Positions 22,539-33,609 of a stretch of 64,000 nt of DNA are shown here, in pieces. The stretch covers positions 76,812,045 to 76,876,044 of the forward strand of contig CM071570.1 in NCBI GenBank assembly GCA_036426205.1. Direction: 5' to 3'. The notes under the pieces are model-generated. The model ran no database searches, was not told the origin of the DNA, and was given only the letters and a program-made list of their open reading frames with translations. The translations under genes and the position numbers were made by a program. The stretch's first letter is position 1. Every line of letters begins with the position of its first letter. The DNA comes from Ascaphus truei. Its lineage: Eukaryota > Chordata > Amphibia > Anura > Ascaphidae.

Positions 22539-23012
22539 CAGGGCCGCCAACAGGGGGGTCTGTCGGTGTTGGCGTCCCTGGCCCCGTGGGACAGGGAGCC
22601 CGGCCGCGGCCAGTTAAAAATAAACAAATAAAACGCTGCACCCGGTGCCGGGTCTCTCAGCAGCACCGGAAGTCAGCTGGGCTAAGCTTCCGGCGCGCCG
22701 CGTGAGAGGGAGGCCCGGTGAGCACACAAGCAGCAATTGTGGGACTGACAGGTGCCTGCAGCGGGGCAGAGCTGGCAGCAACTTCTGTGAACTGCCGCCG
22801 GGCCCCCGCCACCACCAGCCACCCGCTGTCCCACCAGCCGCTGGGCCCCTGCCACCACCAGCCACCCGCTGTCCCGCCAGCCACCGGGCCCCTGCCACCA
22901 CCAGCCACCCGCTGTCCCGCCAGCCGCCGGGCCCCTGCCACCACCAGCCACCCGCTGTCCCGCCAGCCACCGGGCCCCTGCCACCGCCACCCACCGGGGA
23001 CCTAGCCTTAGA
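22539..23012. mobile_element. Related element, left end plus 43-bp minisatellite
   Basis: Starts CAGGGCCGCCAACAGGGGGG, 85 bp after the previous element. It contains about 4.3 copies of a 43-bp unit (22801-22990, core CCACCACCAGCCACCCGCTG) and stops without an inverse right end, so it is truncated. Long open frames across the array come from the repeat and are not genes. Confidence 0.65.
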
Positions 23013-23397
23013 CTGCTAATTAGACATCAACTAGCCTTTCATCATGATGTATGGACTGTGAACATATATATGTCTATCAGTGTGGTTTTGATTAAAAGTT
23101 CTCTCCCACTTACGTGCGACTTTATGTAGTCCTGTGTTATATAGGAATCTGTATTTCCACTGGTTCCATTGTGATATATTATATACCAAAGTACAATCTG
23201 TACTAAAGGGATTCATATAGGAGTGCACCCATCCAAAAGGATTTTATCTCTCTTTCGTCTTTTTATGTGTTGGCTCTGTTTAGCTTCCTAGGAAGAGACT
23301 ATCCTTGGGTAGCACCCTCTCAGTATAGAGCGAGAGACCACTATTTGCTGTTTCTATTAGGAATAATTTAATCAATGTCTTTGGAACAGTTTCTTGC

Positions 23398-23644
23398 ATA
23401 CAGTAACTGAGGGGGGATCTCATTGAGGTGTAAAATGTAACTGAGGGAAGATGTCTCATTGAGTTGTTAATCGATCTCTTTGACACACAGTCTGTTTCTC
23501 GCATACAGTAACTGGGGGAGATATATCATTGAGGTGTAAATTATAATCACTGTTTGATTTTCACATGGCATCCTGCCATCTGTTCAGACAAAGGCATGTA
23601 AGGAACAGACATATATAAATATATATTCAATCATATACTGTATA
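23398..23644. repeat. Dispersed repeat, copy interrupted by the Helitron
   Basis: Contains GATCTCATTGAGGTGTAAA-type units and ATCACTGTTTGA, then ends CAATCATATACTGTATA. The same sequence occurs at 32404-32526 and 32683-32720, where it is interrupted at a different place by a different element; each copy supplies the empty site for the other. Confidence 0.8.
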
Positions 23645-24123
23645 TCTTATACTATATTAGTGAAAGCACTGTAAGCCTGCCTGCCTGCCTGCCTGCCTGG
23701 ATGTCCGTTGTCCCTAGGGGAAATCTCATTGGTCCCTTGGCCCGCCCGCCCCCGCACACCTCTCATTGGCCTGAGTCGGAGTGACGAGCCAAAGGACACA
23801 CAGGGACACACACACACACAGGGAACACAGGGACACACACACACAACAGCACTCACAACCCACGCGCCACCCGCCGCCTCACACCCTAGCAGGACACACG
23901 ACTCAGATTTTTACATCACTTATGCCACCAAAATATACATTGTACTGTGGTGTGGTTACAATAAACCATTTTTATACAACATCGTATTACATTTTCTTCC
24001 ATCTTTCTTTTCAATATTATTATCCAACCTTTACAACAAACAGTCACCTATTGTTCCACGATTTATAAATAATTCTACCTATTACGCATTTACATCCCGG
24101 GCAACGCCGGGTCTCTCAGCTAG
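23645..24123 (+). mobile_element. Non-autonomous Helitron
   Basis: 479 bp. The 5' end is TCTTATACTATATTAG, directly after A. The 3' end is a hairpin CCCGG-GCAACG-CCGGG (24096-24111), then TCTCTCAG and the terminal CTAG (24120-24123), directly followed by T. The A|TC...CTAG|T arrangement, subterminal hairpin and absence of target duplication are diagnostic of Helitrons. There is no Rep/helicase frame. Sequence continuity with the related repeat at 32.7 kb supports both boundaries. Confidence 0.88.
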
Positions 24124-25940
24124 TACATATATATTTTCTAGGTCAGACAGTTTGCAATATCAAATCACAGTTTATGCTGAAATTACAAACTTCAATTCTT
24201 ACAATTCCCCACCTAGAGGGCAAACGACGTATAAAGGAGAGAGCCTTCCCAATTACATTAATCTGTATGTATATCACCTAACTAGAACTTGATAACACGT
24301 ATAAAACAACCTATTACTTGTTCTACACTTGATTATTTATCGCTAGGCTACCATGTAACCTTCATTTGCTTTTATTCAGATTTGAATTGTATTATGGTAA
24401 ACTGGGACAGAATGATGTGATACCGATCGATCTAAAATTTGGGGTACTGTGAGGAATAATTTGGTGAAATCATAAAAGCACTCACAGTCACTTATATATT
24501 TTAGAAACCTTCAGCCACTTTGCAGAACTTTTACATCACCCACACAAGTAAGTCACGTCCGGCCTTCATTGCCTCTGAACTTCATCTCACTGCAGCTTGA
24601 GGCATTTGTGCCTTCAACGCTTTATCCTCCCCCCTGACCCATGTCTGGATCGGGTATCAGGCTGCAGGTGGCCTCCATCACACCTACACCTCATGGCATT
24701 TTCTTTGTTGTGTATGTGTGTAATGAGGTTGCCAATAACCAGGACCCCTCATTCTTTGCTGTGGTGATTTAAACACTTGTAGTAGGACATTTCCATCCAA
24801 GTTCTCAAGGCGCACACTTCAAACTGATTCCTTTATTCAAGATCTGGGGTGTGTAACACAAACAAGAAATAGTAGTGGCTTCAGGAAATTAGAAGATACA
24901 CTACACAGAAAGCATGCAGTGTTATTTTAGCTCAATCATCAATGGTATACATTCTCATCCGTCTCATTATTCCCATATCACTTCCAAATCTGAGCTTTTG
25001 AAATGAAATAAAATAAAACACAAAAACAAATGTACATTACTACGCATTTGCAATGACAGTTATCTTTAATATGCTTCTATTTCCATTATTCTGACTTTCA
25101 CACTACACATCTAACCATTCCTCAGACTATGCTAACCCATCCCTCTGACTCCTCATAGACATGAGATTAGGAAACACTAGATTACATGAACAAAAGGATT
25201 GAGATTCACAAATTAAATGTGAAGAGAAACAAAGTCATACAATTTACATACTAAGAAATGCATTGTTCAGCTCTAACAGCTCATACACAATGGCTCCAGA
25301 AATATTTACATACTGTATATCTCACTACTTCTGTAGCTACACAATTTGTTGGTTGTCACAGTGAGGTGATTATTATTATTATTATTATTATTATTATTTT
25401 GTAACCCCCCCCCCCTCCTTATTTTGTCATTAAAAGTCACTTTAAAAAAAACAGCCTTTAAATCACAGTGGATCCTGTAATCACACTGGGTTAGTGACCA
25501 CTTAGAAAAATACATACAGAATGAATGCTGCCGTCACGCCCAAGACCCATGTCTGGTTTACTTTTCAGGTCTACGATAGCAGCATGCAATCCATGTAAAC
25601 ATGAAATAAACATTTGTTGCCTTTTCAAAATAAAATGAAAAAAAAATCTTATTGAATCTCTGAGTGGTGCCAGTTACTGCAGACTTTGATTAACAACAGT
25701 AGTAACTACACCTATAATATAATATCTGAGTCTCACAACAGGCAACATAATTCTGGACTCAACCTACATTAATTGCAAGTTAACAGTACAGGCATTTTGA
25801 AATAATAAAAAAAATATATATATTTTTTTTTCAGAATGTCTAATTGTTCTCTTTACCCGTCTCGTTCACTTTTGATTTTGTTATACGCTTCTTCTATCGT
25901 GTCTCTCTGACTCTTAAATTCCTGATAGGGATTCCAAGGC
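24124..25940. other. Unassigned intergenic sequence
   Basis: 24131-24200 (TCTAGGTCAGACAGTTTGCA onward) recurs at 33315-33385. An (ATT)n tract lies at 25367-25398. Nothing else is recognisable over 1.8 kb; this may be the least repeat-laden part of the first 45 kb. Confidence 0.5.
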
Positions 25941-25943
25941 TTA

Positions 25944-26267
25944 GGCCGCGATTATAGTTGCCGTGACAGCACGTCCGTGTGCACGCGCATCACGAACAAC
26001 ACGACTCAATCCCGAGGCCACCCATAGTGTGCGCACGATGAGGCGCGACCGCGTTCTGGAAAGACAAAATATTTTGTCTTTCCAAGCGACGGCCGCGTGA
26101 CGTCCGCGTCACGTGAAGCCGTTCAGCCAATGATGGTGAACCGCTCACGTGACATCACGGCCACGCCTCCCCATCACCCAAAGTCAGAGTTCACATTCGC
26201 GTGTGCGACAGGCGTGCGGCATGTGCACGTGCTCCATCGCACGCGCGCGGCGAGTATAATCTCAGCC
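25944..26267. mobile_element. Harbinger-like MITE
   Basis: 324 bp between TTA duplications (25941-25943 and 26268-26270). Ends GGCCGCGATTATAGTTGCCG and, inverted, GGCTGAGATTATACTCGCCG. The interior carries TGACGTCCGCGTCACGTG and GTTCAGCCAATGATGG, shared with other MITEs here. A 3-bp TWA duplication is typical of PIF/Harbinger elements. Confidence 0.8.
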
Positions 26268-26270
26268 TTA

Positions 26271-26572
26271 GGGCTGGGACATAGTGGTTGTATCCGGGCA
26301 GAGGCCGTGGGCGTGTCGGGGGCGGGTCTGGGGGCGGGCCAGTGACGTCACGGAGCTGGTTCGCCCTCATTGGGCGAACCGCTCACGTGACCGGCCCTGC
26401 GCTCTGGCAAGCGCCAAATCTGAAGACTCGGTGAGACACACGCTCCCGCAAGCTTGCGGAAGCGTGCGCGAGCCCCTGCTAAAGCCGCTCTCATTGCGGC
26501 TGCAGGGGCTCAGTGCCGAGCAGCAGCGCGCCTCAGCACGGGTCAGCGCATAAGCGCTGACCATGCCCGAGG
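26271..26572. mobile_element. Harbinger-like MITE, second type, abutting the first
   Basis: Begins GGGCTGGGACATAGTGG directly after the shared TTA and closes near ...CATGCCCGAGGCC followed by TTC. It holds TGACGTCA (26343-26350) and a GTTCGCCC/GGGCGAAC palindrome around a CATTGG box. The end resembles the elements at 38280 and 57788. Confidence 0.6.
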
Positions 26573-26940
26573 CCTTCGAGTGATGTCTCTGGATTGTAAC
26601 TCACTTCCCTCTGTGCCCCACATTCTTGAACCTTGTTCCCGAGCATGTTTTAAAAGACAATACCTTGCAATGTCCCCCCCCCCTGGCAACATGAGAAACA
26701 TTTAACCTGTTCATCTTTCCTTACATTATTAGAAGGCTGGTGGTGGCCACAGTGTGTTAGAGGCAGAGATTACTGCACAGCAAACACTTTCCCTTTTGCT
26801 AATGCTTCCTTGTTCCTTTTACATGGATTCTGCCCTCTTTAGACACAGCAAAACCCTTACAAAATTATCATTTTGAGAACAAGACAGAAGGAGCCCCTAT
26901 ATACTAGCACTCATCTAATCTGGAGTGATGTTACAGTATT

Positions 26941-27032
26941 AAGACATAACCTTTAATGGTAAAAATATAATACAATTATGGATATGTCTACCCATCATTT
27001 TATTATATTTTTACCATTAAAAGTTATGTCTT
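26941..27032. repeat. Foldback, about 31-bp arms
   Basis: AAGACATAACCTTTAATGGT with AAAATATAATA is mirrored as TATTATATTTTTACCATTAA with AAGTTATGTCTT after a 29-bp spacer; about one mismatch. Confidence 0.8.
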
Positions 27033-27164
27033 ATTCTCAATATATAAATCTGTCCCTAGCACCTCTACCACACATAGACTGCAGTACGAGTTATCCCCCC
27101 CCACTCCTGCCCCCCCCCCCCTTCCTGTTTTGACAAAATTATAATTTTACCATATACCAGGACT

Positions 27165-27470
27165 GCACCAGGACATTTTGGGGCTTTCACGGCGGGTGAT
27201 GCAGCGACAGGGTCCGGCGGCTGGGTGCGGCAATCTCCGTCACTGTTTCCCCTGCAGGTCCTGAAAAAAATGGCCACAGCATTGCCATGTCAACAGGACG
27301 CTAAGTGACATCACACGACGACATGGCAACGCGGCGTCATTTGAAGCCGCGCAGCCATTTTTTTCAGGACCTGCAGGGGAAACAGTAGAATTTTCAGGGT
27401 AGAAGATGGAGATCGCCGCACCCCGCCATCGCGCCACACCGCCGGACCCCGCCGCCGATAAGAGTTGTGA
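27165..27470. mobile_element. Long palindromic MITE with perfect 31-bp inner arms
   Basis: 27244-27274 and 27354-27384 are exact inverse complements. The outer parts are also inversely related (the CCGCCGGACCC region on each side), giving a palindrome of about 300 bp. The centre (ACATGGCAACGCGGCGTCAT) resembles 40425-40490. The ends are not sharp, so no target duplication could be assigned. Confidence 0.7.
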
Positions 27471-27539
27471 GATGAGGGGGGGGGGGGGGGAAGGGGTGTG
27501 AGGGGGGGGGGAGGAGAGAGACGTGAGGGGTAATTTTTA

Positions 27540-30500
27540 TTAAAGTGCAGCCAGAATCTGCTTTTCTTGGAGCAGTTTGGCCTGTTTCACTTTATAAGTT
27601 GTGCAGGGCTGGTGCAAAGTTTTAAAAGTGAGGAGGAGAATTGAGTGTGTGATACGGGATTTGATAGGAACCCAGGAGAGGAATTTCAGGAGGGGAGACG
27701 CTGAGACAGATCTAAGAAAGAGTAGAGTGATTCTGGCAGCAGCGTTTAGGATAGATTGTAGGGGAGACAGGTGAGAGGCAGGAAGGCCGGACAGCAGGAG
27801 GTTACAGTAGTCAAGACGGGAGAGAATGAGGGTCTGTGTCAGAGTTTTTGCAGTCGAGCAACAGAGTAAAGGGCGTATCTTTGTGATATTAAGTCGGCGG
27901 AGGCCATCCAGGATGATATAGCAGAGAGACATTCAGAAACTTTAGTCTGTACAGCAGGTGTAAGGTCAGGGGTAGATAAGTAAATTTGTGTGTCATCAGC
28001 ACAGAGGTGATATTTGAACCCAAGAGATGTTATTAGGTCACCTAGAGAGAGTGTGTAAAGAGAAAAGAGAAGGGGTCCCAGGACATAGCCATGGGGTACC
28101 CCCACAGAGAGATCGATAGAGGAGGAGGAAGTGTTAGCAAAAGAGACACTGAAACGTACGATGGGAGAGGTAAGAGGAGATCCAGGATAGATCTGTTTGT
28201 TACGAATGCCAAGATAGGGAGAATGTGAAGGAGAAGAGGGTGGTCCACAGTATCAAATGCTGCATGCAGAGAGGTCGAGTAATATGAGCAGAGTAGTGAA
28301 TGACCTCTGTCTTTGGCATCAGAGAGGTAATTAGTTATTGTAACGGTTTCCCCCCCACCCCCAATCTCACAGTGCCCGGTAGTCAACCGTCCCCATTATG
28401 TGTTCGTGTTCTGGTGGTGCACCTGAGGCAAACGGCTCCTGATTCTCCCGCTTGATGGTATTAGGGATGTCATCCAGACAGGCAGCTGAGGTAGTGTGTG
28501 CGAGTCCTACCTATATCCAGTGCAGCGCCTCCACCTCATCCGGATCTGTGCTTCCGCAGGGAGAATGGTCCTGGTGAGGAACTCCTTCTTGTGTGGTGCC
28601 ATCCACTGCTGAGTAACTTCACACTCACCAGTGGAGGTATATTCGACAGGCCATCTTTATTGGCATGGTGATGTGGGCCAGCTGCCCCTCACAGATAACA
28701 TCTCAGCCACTCATCTCTTTGTAGCACTCCCTTTGGAAGGTCCCTTCTCTAATAGAGCTACTTTCCACCTATCCTCTCCGAGAGATTCCCCAGCTTCTCT
28801 GTCTGCTGTAAGCTCCTCTCTCTACTTCTGCATCTCTCTCTTGAGCTGCTCTGTCTCTGTCAGCTCCTCTATCTCTGCTGCGTATGCTCACTGACTCACA
28901 GCTAGCATGAGACACTGCAACACTGTTGCAGACCTTCACGTGCCTCTCACTGAACAGAGGCAGCACAACAACAGGAAACTGAACTCCTAACTTTAGGCAG
29001 TGCTGTGTCTTATATCACCCCCCAGAGAACAAACATGCTCTGTACCACTAAGTGGGAACACACTGCATGCTGTCACTTCCTTTGGGGACATATGACACCT
29101 CACCAGGGTGTGAGGGCAAACCTCATGATTGTTGCTGGCAATCCTGCATACTTACCAGGTTTACTGCCAGCATGAGAAAGAGATATGTACACCAATCTTA
29201 GACATGGCTACAGTTATTTTACTGAGGACTGTTTCAGTGGATTGAGCAGTGCGGAAGCCAGATTGTAGAGGGTCTAGGAGAGAGTAGGTGTTGAGAAAAT
29301 GGAGCAAGCGAGAGAATACAAGACGTTCAAGGAGTTTAGAGGCAAAAGGCAGGAGGGAGACAGGTCGATAGTTAAAAACAGGTAGAATCAAACTTGCTGT
29401 TTTTGAGTAATGGTATAACTGTTGCATGTTTGAATGAAGAGGGAAAGGTACCAGAGTAGAGGGAGGAGTTAAAAATGTGTGTGAGCGTATGGATTATAGT
29501 AGGATCAAGAGGTTTTAGGAGATGGGAGGGAATGGGATCAAGAGGGCAGGTGTTAGAGAGAGAAGAGGAGATCAGCAACGACACATCCTCCTCTGTGACA
29601 GCGGATAAAGAGTCAAAGAATGCAGGAGGAGAGTTAAGAAGAGGTGTAGGATGGGAGGAAGATACAGAGGGGATGGCCTGACATATGGATTCCACCTTTC
29701 TTTGAAATAGTCAGCAAAGTCCTGAGGTGAGATGGCGGAAGAAGAACAGGCAGCAGACGGTGGTCTGAGTAGGGAGTCAAAGACAGAGAAGAGTCGGCGT
29801 GGTTTCGACTTGTATGTGTTGATTAGTGAAGAAAAGTAGGTTTGTTTAGCTTGAGAGGGGGCAGAGTTGAAACAGGATAGCATAAATTTGTAGTGAAGGA
29901 AGTCTGCGAGAGTGTGAGATTTCCTCCAGAGGCATTCAGAGGAATGAGTGCAGGAATGCAGCATGCGCGTGTGAAAATTTAGCCAGGGTCTGGGGTTCAA
30001 AGAGCGAGAATGGCAGAGAGAAAGCGGGGCATGTAGATCAAGAGAGGAGGATAGGGCAGAGTTGTATTTCCTGACCAGGTTGTCAGGGTCTGGAGCAGAG
30101 CGAGAGGAGAGGGAGGCGCGTAAAGTGGACTCAAAAGCTGGTAGGTTAATAGAGCACAGGTCTCTGCAGAGACGAGGGTTAGATGGAGGTGAAGAAGGGG
30201 AGAAGTGAGAGAGAGAAAATGAGATGAGGTAATGGTCAGAGAGAGGAAAAGGGGAAATGGAGAAATTGGAGAGAGAAAAGTTTTTTGTGAAAACCAGGTC
30301 TAGGTAGTGGCCATCCTTGTGGGTGCTGGCTGCAGTCCACTGTTGAAGGCCAAAAGAAGAGGTTAGAGAGAGAAAGCAGGAAGCCGAAGGGAGAGAGGGG
30401 CCATCAATATGGCAGTTGAAATCCCCAAGGAGAAGAACAGAGGAGTTTGAGGAGAGAAAGAAAGAGAGCCTGGATTCAAAGTGAGAGAGACAGACAGAAG

Positions 30501-31350
30501 GGGGATGAGTAGAGGTAGGGGCGATAGATGACCTCCATGTGGACAGGGAGAGGAGAGAAAATCTTGACAGTGTGAGCCACAAAGGAGGGAAAAGCAAGAG
30601 AGGGAGGAATAGGAAGGGTATGGTTGCGGCAGATAGAGGCGAGCAGGAGCCCCACGCCTCCACCCCAGGGCGTGGGAGAAAGAAAGGTCACCATAAGAGA
30701 GGGCAGCTTCCAGAGCAGAGTCAGACTGAGTGAGCCAAGTCCCAGTTATAGCAAAGAGGAGCAGAGAGTGAGAGAGAAAGAAGTCATGCACAGAGAGAAA
30801 CTTGTTAGAAATGGAGCGTGCATTCCAAAGGGCACAAGAGAAATGGAGATAGGAGGGAGGGTGACAGGGGATGGGTATGAGGTTAGAGGGGTCGACACCT
30901 GAAGGAGTAAAAGTTGTATGTGGAAGGCGAGGACGAGAACATACAGAAATAAAGCAGGGACCAGGTTTGGGAGAGATATCCCCAGAAGCAAGGAGGAGAA
31001 GCATGGATAGAAATAGAATGTGTTAGGCTGATTTGTAGGGGTGAGTTTTAGTGCAGGGGATATAGACGTGTAGTGTCAGAGGGCGCAGCTAAGAAAGGAG
31101 TTCATGTGAACTGAGAAGTGGCGAAGGAAGGAGAGATGGAGATATATGAATAGATTTAGAGACATAATGAGGCTGGTAGAAAGTGCGTATTTTGAAAAGA
31201 TGTGAGGTCAAAGCAAATAAAAACAGTAGTGGCGGCATGGCCTGTTCTGTTCTGACTGACAGATTCAATCTGTCAGTGGTGATATTGGATACCGAGGCTT
31301 GAGCCTCATTACTCCAAGTTCTCTTGTTCAGTATATTGTCGCACATTTAG
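27540..31350 (-). mobile_element. L2-type LINE, decayed, minus strand
   Basis: Non-LTR retrotransposon of the L2/CR1 (Jockey superfamily) group. Reading minus: an N-terminal segment with LLLASGDISPKPGP and LWNARSISNK (near 30900-31000); endonuclease with LLGDFNCHIDGPS (near 30400); the SLVDPIPS-type block NTCPLDPIPSHLLKPL (29.6 kb); RT with [19 protein letters not shown] (29.3 kb) and, after an inserted solo [23 protein letters not shown] (28.0 kb), the catalytic DD motif; and the downstream SRLDYCNLLLSGLP and WVPIKSRITHSILLLTFK blocks (27.6 kb). Several frameshifts break the frame. The C-terminus and 3' end are cut at about 27540. Confidence 0.85.
28339..29212 (-). mobile_element. Solo LTR inserted in the L2 LINE
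   Basis: 874 bp between GTTAT duplications (28334-28338 and 29213-29217). On + it reads TGTAACGG...GGCTACA; inverted it is TGTAGCC...CCGTTACA, the termini of the solo LTR at 17271. TTTATT at 28656 gives AATAAA in minus orientation. The LINE frame resumes exactly after the second duplication. Confidence 0.85.
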
Positions 31351-31384
31351 AAAGCTTTTTGATCTGTGTTACTTACCACAGTTG

Positions 31385-32085
31385 AGTTGGTTTCACAGGG
31401 TCAGCACTGTGATGGGTCGTGGGTAGCGGTCAAATGGGTTTGCAGAGATCGCAGCAAGCTTCTTGATCAGTGGATTTCTGGTCCAGTTCTTTGTAAAATT
31501 TCTTGTTGAGCTTCTTTAGATGTTCGTCCAGCATCTCGATGCCCAGTTCCCTGTGAAGGTCCGCTATTCTTGTAACAAGTGGCGCGTCGGACACAATCCG
31601 CTGCACCTAGTTCTGTACTTTTTGAAGAGATGATCTGTGCCGTTGGTGGCAACCGCTCCACACCGGAGAGGCGTGTGTCATGGTGGGTCTGATGATCGCC
31701 TTGATCACGTTGACTTTGCTCTGGGTGGGCATGGTCCTTGTCTTCAGCAGGGGGTACAGTGCTGCCAGCTTGGCTGTTGCCTTCTGTTGAGTCTTCTCAA
31801 TGTGGTTTCTCCAGCTTAGCTTGCTATCTTAGGGTTACCCCTAGGTAAGAGCTGCTGGACTCCCATTTGATGGCCTCGGCATTGAGGCTGATTGGCGGGT
31901 ACGCCTTGATCTTCTTTCTGGTAAACAGTGTAGCTGTGGTCTTGCTGGAGTTCAGTCCAACTTGCCAGTCGCTGTACCATGATGACAGCTTGTCCAGAGC
32001 TTTTTGGATATTCTTCGCTTGAGGAATTTCTTCACTTCATCCTTCAGGTCATCCCTCGGGAGCTGCTTTCTGAAACATCCTCTTC
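31385..32085 (-). pseudogene. Jockey-like LINE, reverse transcriptase C-terminal remnant
   Basis: Minus-strand translation gives LDKLSSWYSDWQVGLNSSK, KTTATLFTRKK and SSSYLGVTL; after a 1-bp frame change, DSKLSWRNHIEKTQQKATAK, then IIRPTMTHASPVWSG, a stop, and VTRIADLHRELGI up to CKPI and a stop near 31425. The order 'W..WQ..LN..KT..LF...', 'YLG..LD..LSW..HI', 'I.P...YA.PVW' is that of Jockey-clade non-LTR retrotransposons. The catalytic aspartates and endonuclease are missing. It abuts the 5' end of the L2 element. Confidence 0.75.
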
Positions 32086-32153
32086 TGTTAGAAAAAGCTA
32101 ACTAACTGCTGGTCTCACTGCTATCTGAGCTTTAATACCAGTTTGGGGCCTTA

Positions 32154-32358
32154 GGCTGCGCTTCTAGTGCTGGTGACAGCGACGTCACGGCAAAACAAAT
32201 GTATTGATGCCGTCGCGTGCGCTTATAGTAGGTGCGACGCAATGGTGCGGCGGCTTGGTTGCGATCCCTGGAAGACACTTCAATTTGATTTTTCCAGCGA
32301 CCGCAGCGTGACGTTAGCGCGCCGTCGCGTCGCTGTCGTCGGCACTATAAGCACAGCC
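32154..32358. mobile_element. Harbinger-like MITE
   Basis: Ends GGCTGCGCTTCTAGTGCTGG and, inverted, GGCTGTGCTTATAGTGCCG; flanked by TTA on the left and TTC on the right. Same family as 34391 and 53909, with an inner CGCTTATAGTA block. Confidence 0.75.
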
Positions 32359-32526
32359 TTCTTCTGAATTATTGATAAGGAAGATCTTAATTTATCGTTT
32401 TGAAACAGCTTCCCACATACAGTAACTGAGGGGAGATGTCTCATTGAGGTGTAAATTATAATCACTGTTTGAGTTTCACATGGTATCCTGTCATCTGTTC
32501 AGACAAAGGCAGGTAAGATACAGACA

Positions 32527-32682
32527 CAGTGTTCGACAAACCTATACATTTGCACGCCCCGGGCGAGTGGATTTAACATCGTGGCGAGCTCCTATTGGCC
32601 CAAGCAGCACACGTGTGGTACTAGGTGGCGAGTAGATTTTTTTGTTCGGCGAGTAGATTTTTTGGTGATTTGTCGACCACTG
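32527..32682. mobile_element. Small MITE, CAGTGTTCGACAAA family, copy 1
   Basis: Termini CAGTGTTCGACAAA and, inverted, CAGTGGTCGACAAA (13 of 14). It interrupts the dispersed repeat that is uninterrupted at 23.6 kb; only a CA is duplicated at the junction, so the superfamily is unclear. A second copy is at 51242-51380. Confidence 0.75.
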
Positions 32683-32726
32683 CATATATAAATATATATT
32701 CAATCATATACTGTATATATATATGA

Positions 32727-33259
32727 GCGCTAAAGGCCATGTCTGTACATACTGTGCTATATGTATGCACACACAGCTGTCTCTCACACATACTAATACT
32801 CCTTCTTTTTCCATCCATATACACCAATAGGGACCACATAGTATCCACACACACTTTTAGTTGTGCTACAAACTCTCACATTTCCACACCCACCCACACC
32901 ATTTATATCCCTCTCACTCCACACACACCTTGTGTAGAGCACTGTTTATACTGTGGGCTCTCCATTCATTTTTATTCACACTGATACACATACACACTCT
33001 TTCTTCACTTGCTTTCAGTTACCCTTTGACACCTCTAGCCATAAAACACATCCACACCGGGGGAAGGACAAGCACAGATAACATTCCAAGAGACACTGTT
33101 TTTAAGTTATCCTTGCTTCATTCATTGTAACATCGCCGGAAGAAGAGATCAGTGTATCTCGAAAGCTCGCACAAATAAAAGCATTTCGTTAGCCACAGAA
33201 CGGTATCATCTATTTATTTTTTGATTATTGAAGCTCGGCTAACACGGTACTGATACCTC

Positions 33260-33262
<3 letters not shown>
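32727..33262 (+). mobile_element. Short retroposon-like insert with hairpin and AATAAA
   Basis: Fills the gap between two halves of a repeat that lie close together around 23.64 and 24.13 kb. It contains CGGAAGAAGAGATCAGTGTA, TCTCGAAAGC (stem GAGAU/AUCUC) and ACAAATAAAAGC at 33170-33181, then segments GTTAGCC (33188), GGTATCA (33202), GGCTAAC (33237) and TGATACC (33251) that pair in crossed order. It resembles the hammerhead-like modules further right. Confidence 0.5.

Positions 33263-33265
<3 letters not shown>

Positions 33266-33314
<49 letters not shown>
33266..33314. repeat. (AT)n microsatellite
   Basis: About 24 AT units. Confidence 0.95.
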
Positions 33315-33317
<3 letters not shown>

Positions 33318-33609
33318 CTAGGTCAGACAGTTTGCAATATCTAATCAGTTTATGCTGAAATTACAAACTTCAATTCTTACAACAGTACACAATCATATAT
33401 ATAATAATTACTACAAATCCACACAAACACACACACACACAGGAATTTGTGAATCTAGCTTCGGATTTAACATAGGCCCACTGCTAATCAAGGCTTGGGT
33501 GTCCAAAGCTAAGCCCATGGAATCAGGAGGGCTGGAGCCCAATAAGGGGTCATGTTATCTATTTAAATTCCAGAGGGGTCAAAGGATTCTCCCAAAACTT
33601 TACCGGACT

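Noticed and set aside
22614..22994. Gly/Trp-rich open frames (GGWWWQGPGGW) on the minus strand
   Set aside because: Produced by the 43-bp minisatellite; all frames stay open because the period is not disturbed by stops.
26284..26564. Open frames in the GC-rich MITE pair
   Set aside because: Explained by palindromic MITE sequence; the frames differ between related copies.
32527..32682. hAT assignment for the CAGTGTTCG MITE
   Set aside because: The CAGTG ends suggest hAT, but comparison with the empty site at 23.6 kb shows only a 2-bp duplication, not 8 bp; left unclassified.
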